A stretch of 64,000 nt of DNA, taken from NCBI GenBank assembly GCA_016714005.1, contig JADJOA010000014.1:868001-932000 (forward strand), in the 5' to 3' direction. This stretch comes from Bacteroidota bacterium (GTDB lineage: Bacteria > Bacteroidota > Bacteroidia > AKYH767-A > OLB10). Positions within the stretch are counted from its first letter, which is position 1. Every line of letters begins with the position of its first letter. A program made the translations under genes and the position numbers. The notes under the pieces were generated by a model that was not told the origin of the DNA, did not search any database, and was given only the letters and a program-made list of their open reading frames with translations. Of this stretch, positions 8,611 through 18,512 are shown piece after piece.

Positions 8611-9570
8611 ATGATAGCCGCAAAACCCCAGCCAGGTTTATTAAATGAAAGCACGCATCTGCTCAATTTTAATGAATCGGTTGTGGTTAAAACCCTCCTT
8701 TATTTCAATATTTTTTATCATCCGCTTACAGCAGAAGAAATAGAGAAATATTGCTCAACCCCACTAAGCTTTACCCAGTTAAAAGACCTGCTCGATTCCT
8801 TGTTTAAAAAAGGACTTATTTTTAAAGTAGGTAAGGCTTATTCTCTAAAGGATGACTTAACCTTAATCCATAAACGTAATATTGATGCAGAAAGAGCCGA
8901 AAGAATAATGCCTAAGGCACGTTTATTTTCAAGGATTATATCCTGGTTTCCATTTGTGAAAGGGGTTTTTATTTCCGGGTCGCTTTCTAAAGGTGTTTTA
9001 AAAGAAGATGGCGACATTGATTATTTTATCGTTACCTCTGGCAACAGGCTGTGGATTTGCCGTTCTCTTCTGATTCTTTTTAAGAAGGTGTTTCTATTTA
9101 ATTCTCATAAATATTTTTGCCTTAATTATTTTGTTGATGAAAACAATTTAACCATCCAGGAGAAGAATATTTTTACTGCTATTGAAATAGAATCACTCAT
9201 TCCGCTTTATAACTTTAACTGTTTTTTGAGTTTTAAGCAAGAAAACAAGTGGACAAAAAACTTTTTACCTAATACTAAAGAGCCTGTTTTTTTTAAAGAC
9301 AAACAACAATCCGTGGTGGTTAAAAATTTTTTAGAGTTATGCTTCAGTAATTCTTTAGGACTATCACTGAATAATTTTTTCAAAAGGGTTACACTGAAGT
9401 ATTGGACAAAAAAATTTCAGTCATCTGCTGAGATTAATTTTAAGGAAAACATTAAGGTGAAAGATGATGTAGCCAAATATCATCCTAACCGCTTCCAGGA
9501 AAAAGTTTTACAGAAATTAGAAGAAGAGATAGCTATTTTTGAGCTGACAACAGGATATAAATTGTCCTGA
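8611..9570 (+). CDS. Nucleotidyltransferase-fold protein with N-terminal winged-helix-like region
   Basis: About 319 aa. Residues near 30-75 resemble a small winged-helix (LTAEEIEKY...LKDLLDSLFKKGLIFKVG). The core motif is ISGSLSKGV...DGDIDYFIVT, the G-S...DxD signature of polymerase-beta-like nucleotidyltransferases with both metal-binding aspartates present. It is followed after 6 nt by a B12-dependent radical SAM gene on the same strand, so they likely act together. Starts: ATG 8611 preferred, TTG 8602 possible; a TATTTTTG box at 8597-8604 would make the ATG transcript almost leaderless, but this may be chance. The substrate is unknown. Confidence 0.7.
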   Translation: MIAAKPQPGLLNESTHLLNFNESVVVKTLLYFNIFYHPLTAEEIEKYCSTPLSFTQLKDLLDSLFKKGLIFKVGKAYSLKDDLTLIHKRNIDAERAERIMPKARLFSRIISWFPFVKGVFISGSLSKGVLKEDGDIDYFIVTSGNRLWICRSLLILFKKVFLFNSHKYFCLNYFVDENNLTIQEKNIFTAIEIESLIPLYNFNCFLSFKQENKWTKNFLPNTKEPVFFKDKQQSVVVKNFLELCFSNSLGLSLNNFFKRVTLKYWTKKFQSSAEINFKENIKVKDDVAKYHPNRFQEKVLQKLEEEIAIFELTTGYKLS

Positions 9571-9576
9571 TAACTC

Positions 9577-11052
9577 ATGCGTGTACTTTTTACCCACTCT
9601 TATTTTTTACGTTTAGATGCTAAGCAGTGGAAACAACAACAGCCATATCCTCCTCTTGCAACTATCCAGGCAGCGGCTTTTATCAGGGATAATAAATATG
9701 AGGTTGAGTTGTTTGATGTAATGTTTGAAAAAGAAGCATCTGCTGTTATAGAAACGATAAACAAATTTAAGCCTGATTTTTTTGTTGTTTATGATGATGG
9801 CTTTAACTACCTAACCAAAATGTGCCTCACCAACATGCGAGAGGCTGCATTTGAAATGATAGCGCATGCTAAAAAAGCCGGATGTAAAATAATTGTATCG
9901 AGCAGTGACAGCACCGACCATTCAGAAAATTATTTAAAAGCCGGAGCAGATTTTATTATTATTGGTGAAGCAGAGCTGACTTTAAAGGAATTGTTAGATG
10001 ATGTTTCTAATGATGGTAATAATTGTGCTAACATTAGGGGCTTGGCTTATTTTGAAAACAATAAGTTAATAAAAACAGCACCTCGCGAAATTTTAAAGGA
10101 GTTAGACTCTTTGCCACTTCCGGCATGGGATTTAGTTGATATTGAAAAATACAGAAGCGCATGGGAAAAAAGTACGGGGTATTTTTCAATCAATGTTTTT
10201 ACAACGCGTGGTTGCCCGTTTAAATGTAACTGGTGTGCAAAACCAATTTATGGAAACCGCTACAATGCTCGTTCCCCTGAATTGGTTGTGAAAGAAATAA
10301 AATTACTGAAAGAAAATTATGGTATTGAACATGTTTGGTTTTGCGATGATATTTTTGGTTTAAAACCCGGATGGATAAAAAAGTTTTCTGGGTTGATGCA
10401 GAAAAATAATTTATTGATTCCATTTAAAATTCAATGCCGCGTTGACTTATTGCTTGAAGAAGAAAACATCAAACATTTGGCTGATGCTGGATGCGATGAG
10501 GTATGGGTAGGCGCAGAGAGCGGATCTCAAAAGATTTTAGATGCTATGGATAAAGGAACCACAGTTTCTCAGATTTACGAAGCAACAGCCAACCTTCGCA
10601 AGCATAAAATTAAACCTTGCTTCGTTATTCAATTTGGCTATTTAGGCGAAACCTTAGATGATATTAAACAAACTATTAAAATGGTGATGGACTTGATGCC
10701 TTATCACATTGGTGTATCCGTTTCTTACCCATTGCCCGGCACTAAATTTTTTGAAAAAGTTAAAGATGAATTAAAATCAAAATCGAACTGGAGCGACTCT
10801 GACGAATTGGTTTTGATGTTTAAGAATACGTACCAACCACAATTCTATAAAATACTTCATAGGTATTTACATCAGGTTTACAGGAGTAAACAATCGGCAC
10901 AAATGTTATGGGCTTTAACATCGGGTAAAGAAAAATGGAATAAGCGGAATGTTTTAAATGTGATCTCGTTACCGGTACGTATTCCTTTAAGTTTCTTTTA
11001 CCAAATTAGACTCAAAATGGCAGGTGACCGAAACACATCTTACATTTTTTAA
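9577..11052 (+). CDS. B12-binding-domain radical SAM protein
   Basis: 491 aa, intact. Residues 1-145 are a cobalamin-binding-like Rossmann domain (PYPPLATIQAAAFIRDN, FDVMFEKE, GADFIIIGEAELTLKELL). The radical SAM core follows with RGCPFKCNWC, cysteines 213, 217 and 220 binding the 4Fe-4S cluster, and downstream WFCDDIFG, IQCRVDLL, VWVGAESGSQKILDAMDKG. The architecture is that of the class of cobalamin radical SAM proteins that includes methylases, hopanoid and BchE-like enzymes. The pairing with the nucleotidyltransferase (6-nt gap) suggests a dedicated small-molecule or lipid modification; the substrate cannot be named. Confidence 0.85.
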   Translation: MRVLFTHSYFLRLDAKQWKQQQPYPPLATIQAAAFIRDNKYEVELFDVMFEKEASAVIETINKFKPDFFVVYDDGFNYLTKMCLTNMREAAFEMIAHAKKAGCKIIVSSSDSTDHSENYLKAGADFIIIGEAELTLKELLDDVSNDGNNCANIRGLAYFENNKLIKTAPREILKELDSLPLPAWDLVDIEKYRSAWEKSTGYFSINVFTTRGCPFKCNWCAKPIYGNRYNARSPELVVKEIKLLKENYGIEHVWFCDDIFGLKPGWIKKFSGLMQKNNLLIPFKIQCRVDLLLEEENIKHLADAGCDEVWVGAESGSQKILDAMDKGTTVSQIYEATANLRKHKIKPCFVIQFGYLGETLDDIKQTIKMVMDLMPYHIGVSVSYPLPGTKFFEKVKDELKSKSNWSDSDELVLMFKNTYQPQFYKILHRYLHQVYRSKQSAQMLWALTSGKEKWNKRNVLNVISLPVRIPLSFFYQIRLKMAGDRNTSYIF

Positions 11053-11058
11053 GATTCT

Positions 11059-11725
11059 TTATCCAAGCCGGAAACGAATTGGAAGATGATAACAATAAGT
11101 CTTTGGAATATTGTTAAGCATTGGAGGTTCCTTGAATTTAAGTTTACGAATTACTCTGACTGCTTCTTTATCCAATGAAATGTCAACTCCTTTTACTACA
11201 TTTATATTTTCAACTATTCCATTTTGTGTGATAGTAAACGAAGTGTAAACAATACCTTCTATTCCATTTATTCGGGCGTTGGCCGGGATACCTTAAATTA
11301 GTACTTAGAAAATTCATCAAGGCGGTCTTTTTACTATTGCCATCAAGTACCGGGGCTTTGTATCCAATGCTGTCATTGTTTGAGATGAGGTCAATACCAA
11401 CTGTATTATTTATACAATAATCTTGCGAATAATTTAGCTCAAAGGAATAATCTTTTTCTTCAACACCTTTATAATAACCACTAATCCAAACGCCAAATGG
11501 TTCATCGCCTTTGTATGTTTCACGATTAATTACTTTATTGGTTTCTAAATTTTTTATTTCAGTTGTTATTGTGCTATCCTCGTTTTCAAATATTGCTTTG
11601 CTGAATTTTGCTTCTTCAGGCATCACTTCAACTCTTAATCTATTGTCACTGTAAAATTTTATTTCCTTGACCTGAGCAAGGCAAACATTGCTTAAGCAGA
11701 TAATTATTATGAGAGTTTTTTTCAT
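11059..11725 (-). CDS. Secreted protein with TonB C-terminal domain, frameshifted
   Basis: A Sec signal peptide (MKKTLIIIICLSNVCLAQ) is followed by about 130 residues of unassigned sequence. The open frame breaks near 11280 (an extra C in CCC). On the next frame it reads ARINGIEGIVYTSFTITQNG, IVENINVVKGVDISLDKEAV and KLKFKEPPML, which is the TonB_C fold (energy transducer C-terminus), ending at 11059. Unlike true TonB it has a cleavable signal rather than a membrane anchor, so it may be a periplasmic or surface protein using the fold for contact rather than energy transfer. It converges with the radical SAM gene with a 6-nt gap. Confidence 0.7.
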
Positions 11726-11743
11726 TTTTTAGTTGAATTCAAG

Positions 11744-13897
11744 TTATTGAACAATCTTCAACTCATCAATTAACCTTTGTGCATTAGCAAATTTGTCAAT
11801 TACAAAAAGCGTATAGCGTATGTCTAAGGTAATATTGCGGCACATTTCCGGATCAAACATATAATCACTCATTGTGCCTTCCCACACTCGGTCAAAGTTT
11901 GTTCCTATTAATTGTCCTTTTGCATTTAAAACCGGGCTGCCTGAGTTACCGCCTGTGGTGTGGTTGGTGGCAATAAAACATAAGGGCAGTTCGCCATCCT
12001 TAGCATACCTTCCAAAATCTTTTTTAGAAATAAGTGCAAGCAATTTTTTAGGAGCATTAAAATCGTAATTGGTGCTGTCGTATTTTTCAATGATACCATC
12101 GGCAGTGGTAAAATAATTATAAGTAACGGCATTCATTGGCTTATAACTTTTTACATTGCCGTAAGCCACGCGCAGAGTTGAATTGGCATCAGGGTAAAAT
12201 TTTTTGTCGGGATGCATTTCCATTTGCGAAGCCATGTATTTACGCTGCAATAGGCTAGTTGCTGCAACAGCTTTGTTAAACTCACCGGCAACTTTTTGTT
12301 TGTTTACATCTTCAAAACTTTTCATGAGGAGGTAAGCAGGGTCGGATAATAATTTTTTAGCAGAAAAGTTTTTAAGAAATGCTTCCTGTTTTTTCTGTGT
12401 TGTCATAAAAGATTTTGAAAACACATCGCTTGCATATTTTACAAAATCATTTTTATACTTCGTATTAATGTCGCTGAATATGGCAGGATGAAACTGCATA
12501 TCGGTTTTTCTGAAATATATTTCCAATAGTTCTGAAGCAATGGTTTCGTCCAACGGAGGGTGGTAATCTTTATAAAACCCTTTTGAAATATTTATTAACC
12601 TTTCACATTCTTTCTCTACCCATTCTCTATTTGCTGTTTTGTTCACAGCCGAGTCCGCCAATGCCAAATAATTTCTTGCATAAGCCAGCAGTTCAATTCC
12701 ATAAGCGCCTTCATTAATATAATCGGATGCAATACTATAAGGAGTAAGTTCTTTATAAGCGTTTTTTAAATCGCCCATCAGTTTTCCGTAGTTATTGTTT
12801 CTTTCAGCGCTGCCATCTAACCAAGCGCCAAATGCACTCTCGGTTTTTCTTTTTTTCTCAATGGCGTTTAAGCGTTTTAATCCACGCAGTTCGCCTTTCC
12901 ATTTTTTATATGCATTTTCAATACTTGCATATTTTGCTGAATACTGAATACGAACAGTATCATTATCGCGCATCACTTCCTCCATGTTTTTTAAGCGCAC
13001 ATCACGTAAAGCAATACGAATAGGGTCGGTATGATTCATAATTAATTCCAAGGCATAGGACGACAGATATTCGTTGGTACGACCTGGAAAACCATATACC
13101 ATTGTAAAATCTCCCTCACTAACACCGCTTAGTGAAATAGGAAATGAATAACGTGGCACATACGGTACGTTGTCAGTAGCATATTCGGCAGGTTTGTTGT
13201 CTTTACCTGCGTAAATTCTAAAAAAGCGCAAAATCTCCAGTGTGGCGGGGCCACATCCAGTTATCGGCATCGGCACCAAATTTTCCAATAGCTGATGGAG
13301 GAGTGCCAACTAAGCGCACATCTTTATACGTTTCGCTAACAATCATAAAGTATTTGTTGCCGGTAAAAAATGGTCGAACGCGCGCTTCGTAATGTGTTCC
13401 TTCAACAGCTTTTTTCTCAAGCGAATAAGCAATAGTTGAAATAGTGGCTTCACGCTCGGCTTCAGTCATTTTTGAATTTAATGCCGGGATAATGTCATTG
13501 GTAACATCATCAATGCGAATAATAAAAGATGCCGTTAATCCTTTACATGGCAGTTCATCGTTGTATGTTTTTGCCCAGTAGCCATCTGTTAAATAATCTT
13601 TTTTAACAGTGCTGTGCGATTGTATTTGCCCGTAACCACAATGGTGATTGGTTAACAACAAACCTTTATCCGAAATAATTTCACCGGTGCAGCCTCCTCC
13701 AAATAATACCACACCATCTTTAAGACTTGACTTGTTAACTGCATAAATGCTGTCAACAGGAATTTGCAAGCCACGTGTTTGCATATCGGTTGAGTTGAGT
13801 TGCTTTAACAAAAAAGGCAGCCACATGCCTTCATCGGCTTTGAGATTTACGAATGAAAAAGAAATGTAAAAACCGTTAAGAATATTTTTTTACACAT
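11744..13897 (-). CDS. S46 family dipeptidyl-peptidase, DPP11-like
   Basis: About 715 aa. A signal peptide starts MCKKIFLTVFTFLF at ATG 13897, then KADEGMWLPFLL. Catalytic triad: His in LLTNHHCGYGQIQ, Asp in GADADNWMWPRHTGD, Ser in TTGGNSGSPVLN. Eighteen residues after that Ser is Arg (GTNFDRVWEG), the position that is Arg in DPP11 (cuts after Asp/Glu) and Gly in DPP7, so specificity for acidic P1 is inferred. Two frameshifts, near 13845 and in the A6 run at 13220. These periplasmic enzymes turn oligopeptides into dipeptides for uptake in Bacteroidota that live on protein. The terminator just upstream separates it from the HMA gene. Confidence 0.9.
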
Positions 13898-13919
13898 AAG
13901 ATTTTATTTTGCCCTAAAA

Positions 13920-13962
13920 CTAAAAATAAATAAAAAAGCGAGGCTTATTATATTCCTCGCTT
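13920..13962 (-). terminator. Terminator of the HYC-like/TonB receptor/HMA operon
   Basis: Minus-strand stem AAGCGAGG / CCTCGCTT (8 bp, 11-nt loop, 13936-13962) followed by TTTTTATTTATTTTT. Confidence 0.75.
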
Positions 13963-14096
13963 AACATAAATTAACGTGCTTTTAAATGGCTGTGTGATGT
14001 ATAAATAGAAGGCATATGATGCTAAAATGTAGATTCGAACTGATTTTATATGCAAAATCTCCTTTTACAGATTTATCAGTTTCCCATTGTTTATCA

Positions 14097-14435
14097 TTAT
14101 TCCTTATGAGGAACATTAGGATTACGGCAGCACTCGGGCAAATTCCAATATGCTATACTGTCTGCTTTCATCTCATCGGCATTGTATCCTAATTTAATAA
14201 TGGCAATTTTAATTTTTTCGGCTGATGTTTTTTTATCGTTGTAATTAACCGTAAGCATTTTGTCATCCAAATTTACTTTAGCAAACTTTACACCTTTTTC
14301 ATAAGCAAGTTCGCTTTCTAATTTTTGTTTGCACATTGAACACACTGCTGAAGTTCTAATTTTTACTTCTGTTTGTGCATGTGATGTTAAATTAAGTCCG
14401 GTAAGAAATAATATGATTGAAATTACTTTTTTCAT
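14097..14435 (-). CDS. Secreted heavy-metal-associated (HMA) domain protein
   Basis: 112 aa with a Sec signal peptide (residues 1-20) and an HMA-like ferredoxin fold: KIRTSAVCSMCKQKLE has the CxxC metal site, followed by VKFAKVNLDDKMLTVNY and IIKLGYNADE. The C-terminal LPECCRNPNVPH adds two more cysteines and a His. Downstream of a TonB receptor and a HYC_CC_PP-like gene on the same strand; together they look like a metal (copper-type by motif) acquisition or handling set. Periplasmic location is inferred from the signal peptide. Confidence 0.8.
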   Translation of the reverse strand: MKKVISIILFLTGLNLTSHAQTEVKIRTSAVCSMCKQKLESELAYEKGVKFAKVNLDDKMLTVNYNDKKTSAEKIKIAIIKLGYNADEMKADSIAYWNLPECCRNPNVPHKE

Positions 14436-14637
14436 TGTTATATTTTTGATAATTGATTTTTAAATTGAACAAATACATTACTACAAAGTTCAATAGAATG
14501 TTACAAAGTTGCATAAGAGAGAATGATTTTTTGAGGCCTTTTGGACTCTTCCTTGTCTTTATGCCCGTCTTCCGTTAAGAAGGCATTGGATTCATTACTA
14601 TATATTTTTTTTAATTTAGAATTTTCTTTCCTAAATC

Positions 14638-16883
14638 TTATTTAATAAAATACCGGAACCCTACATAAATAGTTCGGCCCATCAAAGGTCCCCAAACTAA
14701 CGAAGCATCAAAGCTATCACCAAAAGGATTTTCTGGTTCAATGATGGCATGATGTTGTGTGTAGTCAGTTAAATTTTCTCCACCTACATACAATTCATAC
14801 TTCTTTTGAACAAATGTAACCTGGCTCATCAGTTGAATAAAAGCATCTCCTTGTTTTGGAATTTCGTAGCCATGGTGAACCACACCCGCAGCCGGAATTC
14901 TGCTAACCCCATTGTATTTTGTTGTAAAATCAAATTTCCATTTTTCGTTATGTGTTTTGTACGCGAGAGTTTACAAGGGCACGGTCGCGGGGTGATAGAG
15001 GTTTTTCGCGCAATGTGCCGCTGTAAGTTGTTTTTACATCATTAAACTTGTAAGCAAGGCGTACATCAAAATGTTCAATTAGAATAAAATTTATTTCAAG
15101 CGAAATGCTGTTGGCAAACGAAGTTCCGCTGAGGTTATAAAACCTGATGGTGTGGATGTCTTCCAAATCAACCACTACCTGATTTACAAAATTGGTTCTG
15201 GATACATCGGCATTAAAAGAGGCATCGCGTTTGAACAAACGAAATTTACGTGTGTAACTTAATCCATAGTTCCAGGCGTCTTCAGGTTTAAGATTAGAGG
15301 GCGCAACAATAATTCTGTTGCTGGGAAATATTTTAGGGTTCTCTGCAAATATCCTTGCTGTGCGCCATCCGCGTCCCGCACTTAATCGCAAAGCCGATAG
15401 TTGCGTAAAATTATATTTGAAGTGAACGCGCGGAGTTACATAACTGCCAAACTCATTATGGTAATCGTAACGAACTCCGGCTACCATAGAAATGTTTTTA
15501 CTGTTGTTGTAAGTATATTCAGTAAAAACTCCTCGGAGTAGTTTCAATTGTGTTTTGTTCTGATTGGTTAAATGTTTCGGAGTAATCGTTATAAACAAAT
15601 GCAACACCGTTTTTAAAAGTGTGCCGTGTATCGCCAATTATTCCTTGTGAAATAGCGTTGGCATAATAGCTCTTTTGTATGCCGTCAAAAGTTTTTAATC
15701 CGAAATAAGATTCTTGCTCATGATAACGCACAGACTGAATAACGCCAATACTCTTCCAAGGTTTTTCCTTAAATAAAAAACCTGTTTTGGCAAAAGCATC
15801 AATCATTTTGTTTTTAATGCCAATACCATAAAAATTTTGTGTGCCATAATCGTTGGCATAACTAAATTGATTTTGTCCGCCTTGCTTATCATCATAGACA
15901 AAACGAATGCCTGCCTGTGCTTCAAAAACCGGGTTGTAAATAAACTGCCAGCGGTTATACAAATTGATTTGCTCGTAAAGAGGAGAATCTAAAAAACCAT
16001 CCTTGTTATGGTCAACTTTGTTTTGCAACATGCTTCCATGAGAAAGTAATTCGGTATAAACATGCTTATTAAGTTTTCCTGCAATCTGGGTATTAAGTTC
16101 CATGCGCTGTTCAGAATTGAAATAGCCGTTTATTAAAAACTTTTCGGCTTCGTGTGGTTTTTTCAACTCAATGTTTACCTGTCCGCTAATAGATTCATGT
16201 CCTGTAACAACACTACCCACGCCTTTGTTTATTTGAATGGATTCAATGAAGGGTCCTGGTATAAATGCCAAACCATAATTGCTTGATAAGCCTCTTATAA
16301 ACGGAATTAACTCAGTTTGTATTTGAGAGTAAACGCCATCCAATCCTAATATCTGAATTTGCTTGGCTCCGGTAACTGCATCAGTAAAACTTGCATCTAC
16401 GGTTGGGTTTGTTTCAAAACTCTCGCTAAGGTTGCAACATGCTGCTTTTAATAATTCTTCCTGACCAATTGTGGTGGTGTTTATGGGATTGATGGTGGAT
16501 ATGGTTGTTGCTTCCCGTTTTGATTTAATGTCAACGGCTTTTAGTGTAACCGATTTTTTTAAATTGATGTTTATTTCATTGCCATCATAATTATGCAGCA
16601 AAAGAGAATCAGTGGTAAAGCCAACGAAACTGAATAATAAGGTGAGAGGAAAAGATTGTGTTGTATTTAATTCAAACTTTCCGTAAATGTCAGTTGCGGT
16701 TCCGCTTGTTATACCAACTATGGTAACACTTACACCAGGCAAGGTTTCGTTGGCATTGTCTTTAACAGTTCCTTTTATGGTTGTTTGAGCATTTGTCTTA
16801 TCAAATCCTAATAACATGAGTACTATTAGGATAATCCTTAACTTGTATTTTAAAACTGAACTGTATTTTTTTATTGAATACAT
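14638..16883 (-). CDS. TonB-dependent outer-membrane receptor, frameshifted
   Basis: About 745 aa in three frames. Signal sequence to about residue 33, carboxypeptidase-regulatory-like domain (TTIKGTVKDNANETLPGVSV), then the plug domain with AACCNLSESFETNPTVDASF, IQILGLDGVY, IRGLSSNYGLAFIPGPFIES and INKGVGSVVTGHESISGQV, and a beta-barrel ending in YELYVGGENLTDYTQ and VGFRYFIK. Breaks are near 15530 and 14950; the second is bridged by KWKFDFTTKYNGVSRIP. The AACCNLSESFETN plug variant is typical of Bacteroidota receptors found beside HMA-domain proteins. Imports an unknown ligand, probably a metal complex, powered by TonB. Confidence 0.9.
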
Positions 16884-16958
16884 TTTAATATTAATTTTAA
16901 TTAAACGTAAAAGAATAATTCCTGTTATAGTTAACAGGACAATTAATGTTTAATAAAA

Positions 16959-17357
16959 TCAAATAATGAAACGACTTACCATAATCAAAATATCCCTGCC
17001 TGCAATATCAGGAGGAGCATTTGCGCAAAAAGCAAGAGGGTTTGATTCGTTAGCAACAGAAAAAGGGATGAGAAAATCAATAACTTCTGTTACTACTAGG
17101 TCTAATCCAAAAGTAACCTCATGCACATATTGCTGAACAGATGAAACCGTACTTTTCAAAAAGCCGCAACAATTATCATTTACCGTGCAGGCATTGCATT
17201 TGTTTTTCTTACAGCAATCGTCAAACTGGCTGAGGGAAGCACTGTAAGAATTGCTTTTGCTGCAAACCATTTTAAAAACTGTTATTCCTGTTGCAGAAAA
17301 AAATATAGCAACAGCTAACACAAGTGTAAACGATTTATGCAGAATAGCTTTTAGCAT
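16959..17357 (-). CDS. HYC_CC_PP-like small cysteine-rich membrane protein
   Basis: 132 aa. N-terminal hydrophobic segment (residues 8-27) ending GITVFKMVCSK, then DDCCKKNKCNAC, NDNCCGF, and a C-terminal NAPPDIAGRDILIM. The order of an early Cys, a CC pair and a PP near the end matches the HYC_CC_PP family of Bacteroidota, which is usually encoded just before TonB receptors; here the HYC itself reads MVC. Eight cysteines suggest metal binding. First gene of the receptor/HMA set. A TATATTTG box ends only 7 nt before the ATG. Confidence 0.65.
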   Translation of the reverse strand: MLKAILHKSFTLVLAVAIFFSATGITVFKMVCSKSNSYSASLSQFDDCCKKNKCNACTVNDNCCGFLKSTVSSVQQYVHEVTFGLDLVVTEVIDFLIPFSVANESNPLAFCANAPPDIAGRDILIMVSRFII

Positions 17358-17364
17358 GATCAGG

Positions 17365-17372
17365 CAAATATA
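17365..17372 (-). promoter_or_regulatory. -7 box of HYC-like gene
   Basis: TATATTTG on the minus strand followed by CCTGATC and the ATG at 17357. The 11-mer TATATTTGCCT is shared with the rpsU promoter. No clear TTG at -33. Confidence 0.4.
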
Positions 17373-17508
17373 AATTTGTTACGGAATTGTTGGGTGATTG
17401 GTTATACTATGTCTGTTTTATTCATAGAGAATTCAATTAAGAGTTTGAGTGAGTTTATCAGGACTTTTAATTTGTTATGAGAGGGTCTATTAAATTTTTA
17501 TAAAGGGT

Positions 17509-18087
17509 ATGAGTCTTTTTAATAATTCTACTACGTTTGCCAAAAGCAAAAAAATGTTTGAAGAATTAGGAATAGGCTCGCGAATAAAACACCCCGAGCA
17601 TGGCGTAGGCGTTGTAGTAAACGTAAAACCCCGCACTTATATAGTTGTATTCACCGAAAAGGGAAAGGTTGAGGTAGCGAAATCGTATCAGAATGTACAG
17701 GTTATTGAAATTGTTGAACCTACAGGAGACCCTGTAAGCATAGCTGACGTGGAAGCATCGCTAACGAAAATTATTCGCAAATTTTCTGATGTTCAGGAAA
17801 CGGTTCCTCTTGGCGCAAAATGGGTTGGGGGTAAACTTATTTTGCAACCTGCAAACCAGAGTATGAAACCGAAGGAACTCCCGGTAGAAGTTTTTTTCAA
17901 TAAAATAATAATGTTACGCGATCGGCTTAGGGTGATGGAGCAGCGCATTAATGCCCATGATAAACTTACAGAGGAAGATAAAGTTAACTTGCAGCAATAT
18001 CTTACACGCATTTATGGAAGCTTAACCACCTTTAATATTTTGTTTAAAGATGATGAGGATCATTTTATCGGAGAAAAATCTTCTTAA
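17509..18087 (+). CDS. Conserved hypothetical protein with N-terminal SH3/CarD-like segment
   Basis: 192 aa, intact, no signal peptide or membrane helix. The N-terminal IGSRIKHPEHGVGVVVNVKP and VVFTEKGKVEVAKSY resemble the small Tudor/CarD-like beta-barrel that in transcription or repair factors reads GxxVxHxxxGxGxV. The C-terminal half (residues 120-185) is predicted helical and charged (LRDRLRVMEQRINAHDKL). I recognise it as a Bacteroidota conserved hypothetical but know of no assigned function. Followed by a DUF423 membrane protein 35 nt downstream. Confidence 0.6.
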   Translation: MSLFNNSTTFAKSKKMFEELGIGSRIKHPEHGVGVVVNVKPRTYIVVFTEKGKVEVAKSYQNVQVIEIVEPTGDPVSIADVEASLTKIIRKFSDVQETVPLGAKWVGGKLILQPANQSMKPKELPVEVFFNKIIMLRDRLRVMEQRINAHDKLTEEDKVNLQQYLTRIYGSLTTFNILFKDDEDHFIGEKSS

Positions 18088-18122
18088 ATACTTTTAATGA
18101 ATATCCTTTGTCAAATTAAATT

Positions 18123-18512
18123 ATGACAGCTAAAATTCTTTTACAAACTGCCGCTGTATCAGGCGTACTTTGTGTAATTATAGGCGCATTTGGTGCCCAC
18201 AAGCTAAAACCACTATTGAGTGACGTAATGCTTAATGCTTACGAAAAAGGTGTGCAATATCAGTTCTACCATACCCTTGCATTAGTTGGCGTTGCGTTGC
18301 TCATCAAAAATTTTCCGGAAGTAAATTTTAGTTACGCTTCCGTTTTTTTTATTGCAGGTATAATTCTTTTTAGCGGTTCGCTATATGGTTTGGCATTAGC
18401 AAGTATAAAAGGGGAGTCATTAAAGTTTCTCGGACCAATCACTCCAATAGGCGGATTATGTTTTATTGCAGGTTGGATAATGCTTTTTATTTCCATCAGT
18501 AAAATAAAATGA
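18123..18512 (+). CDS. DUF423 family inner-membrane protein (YgdD-like)
   Basis: 129 aa, four predicted membrane helices. The N-terminal GVLCVIIGAFGAHKLKP, then EKGVQYQFYHTLAL and the glycine-rich IILFSGSLYGLAL ... LGPITPIGGLCFIAGWI are diagnostic of DUF423. No biochemical role is established. Its TGA overlaps the ATG of the M32 carboxypeptidase (ATGA at 18509-18512), so both are cotranslated. Confidence 0.88.
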   Translation: MTAKILLQTAAVSGVLCVIIGAFGAHKLKPLLSDVMLNAYEKGVQYQFYHTLALVGVALLIKNFPEVNFSYASVFFIAGIILFSGSLYGLALASIKGESLKFLGPITPIGGLCFIAGWIMLFISISKIK

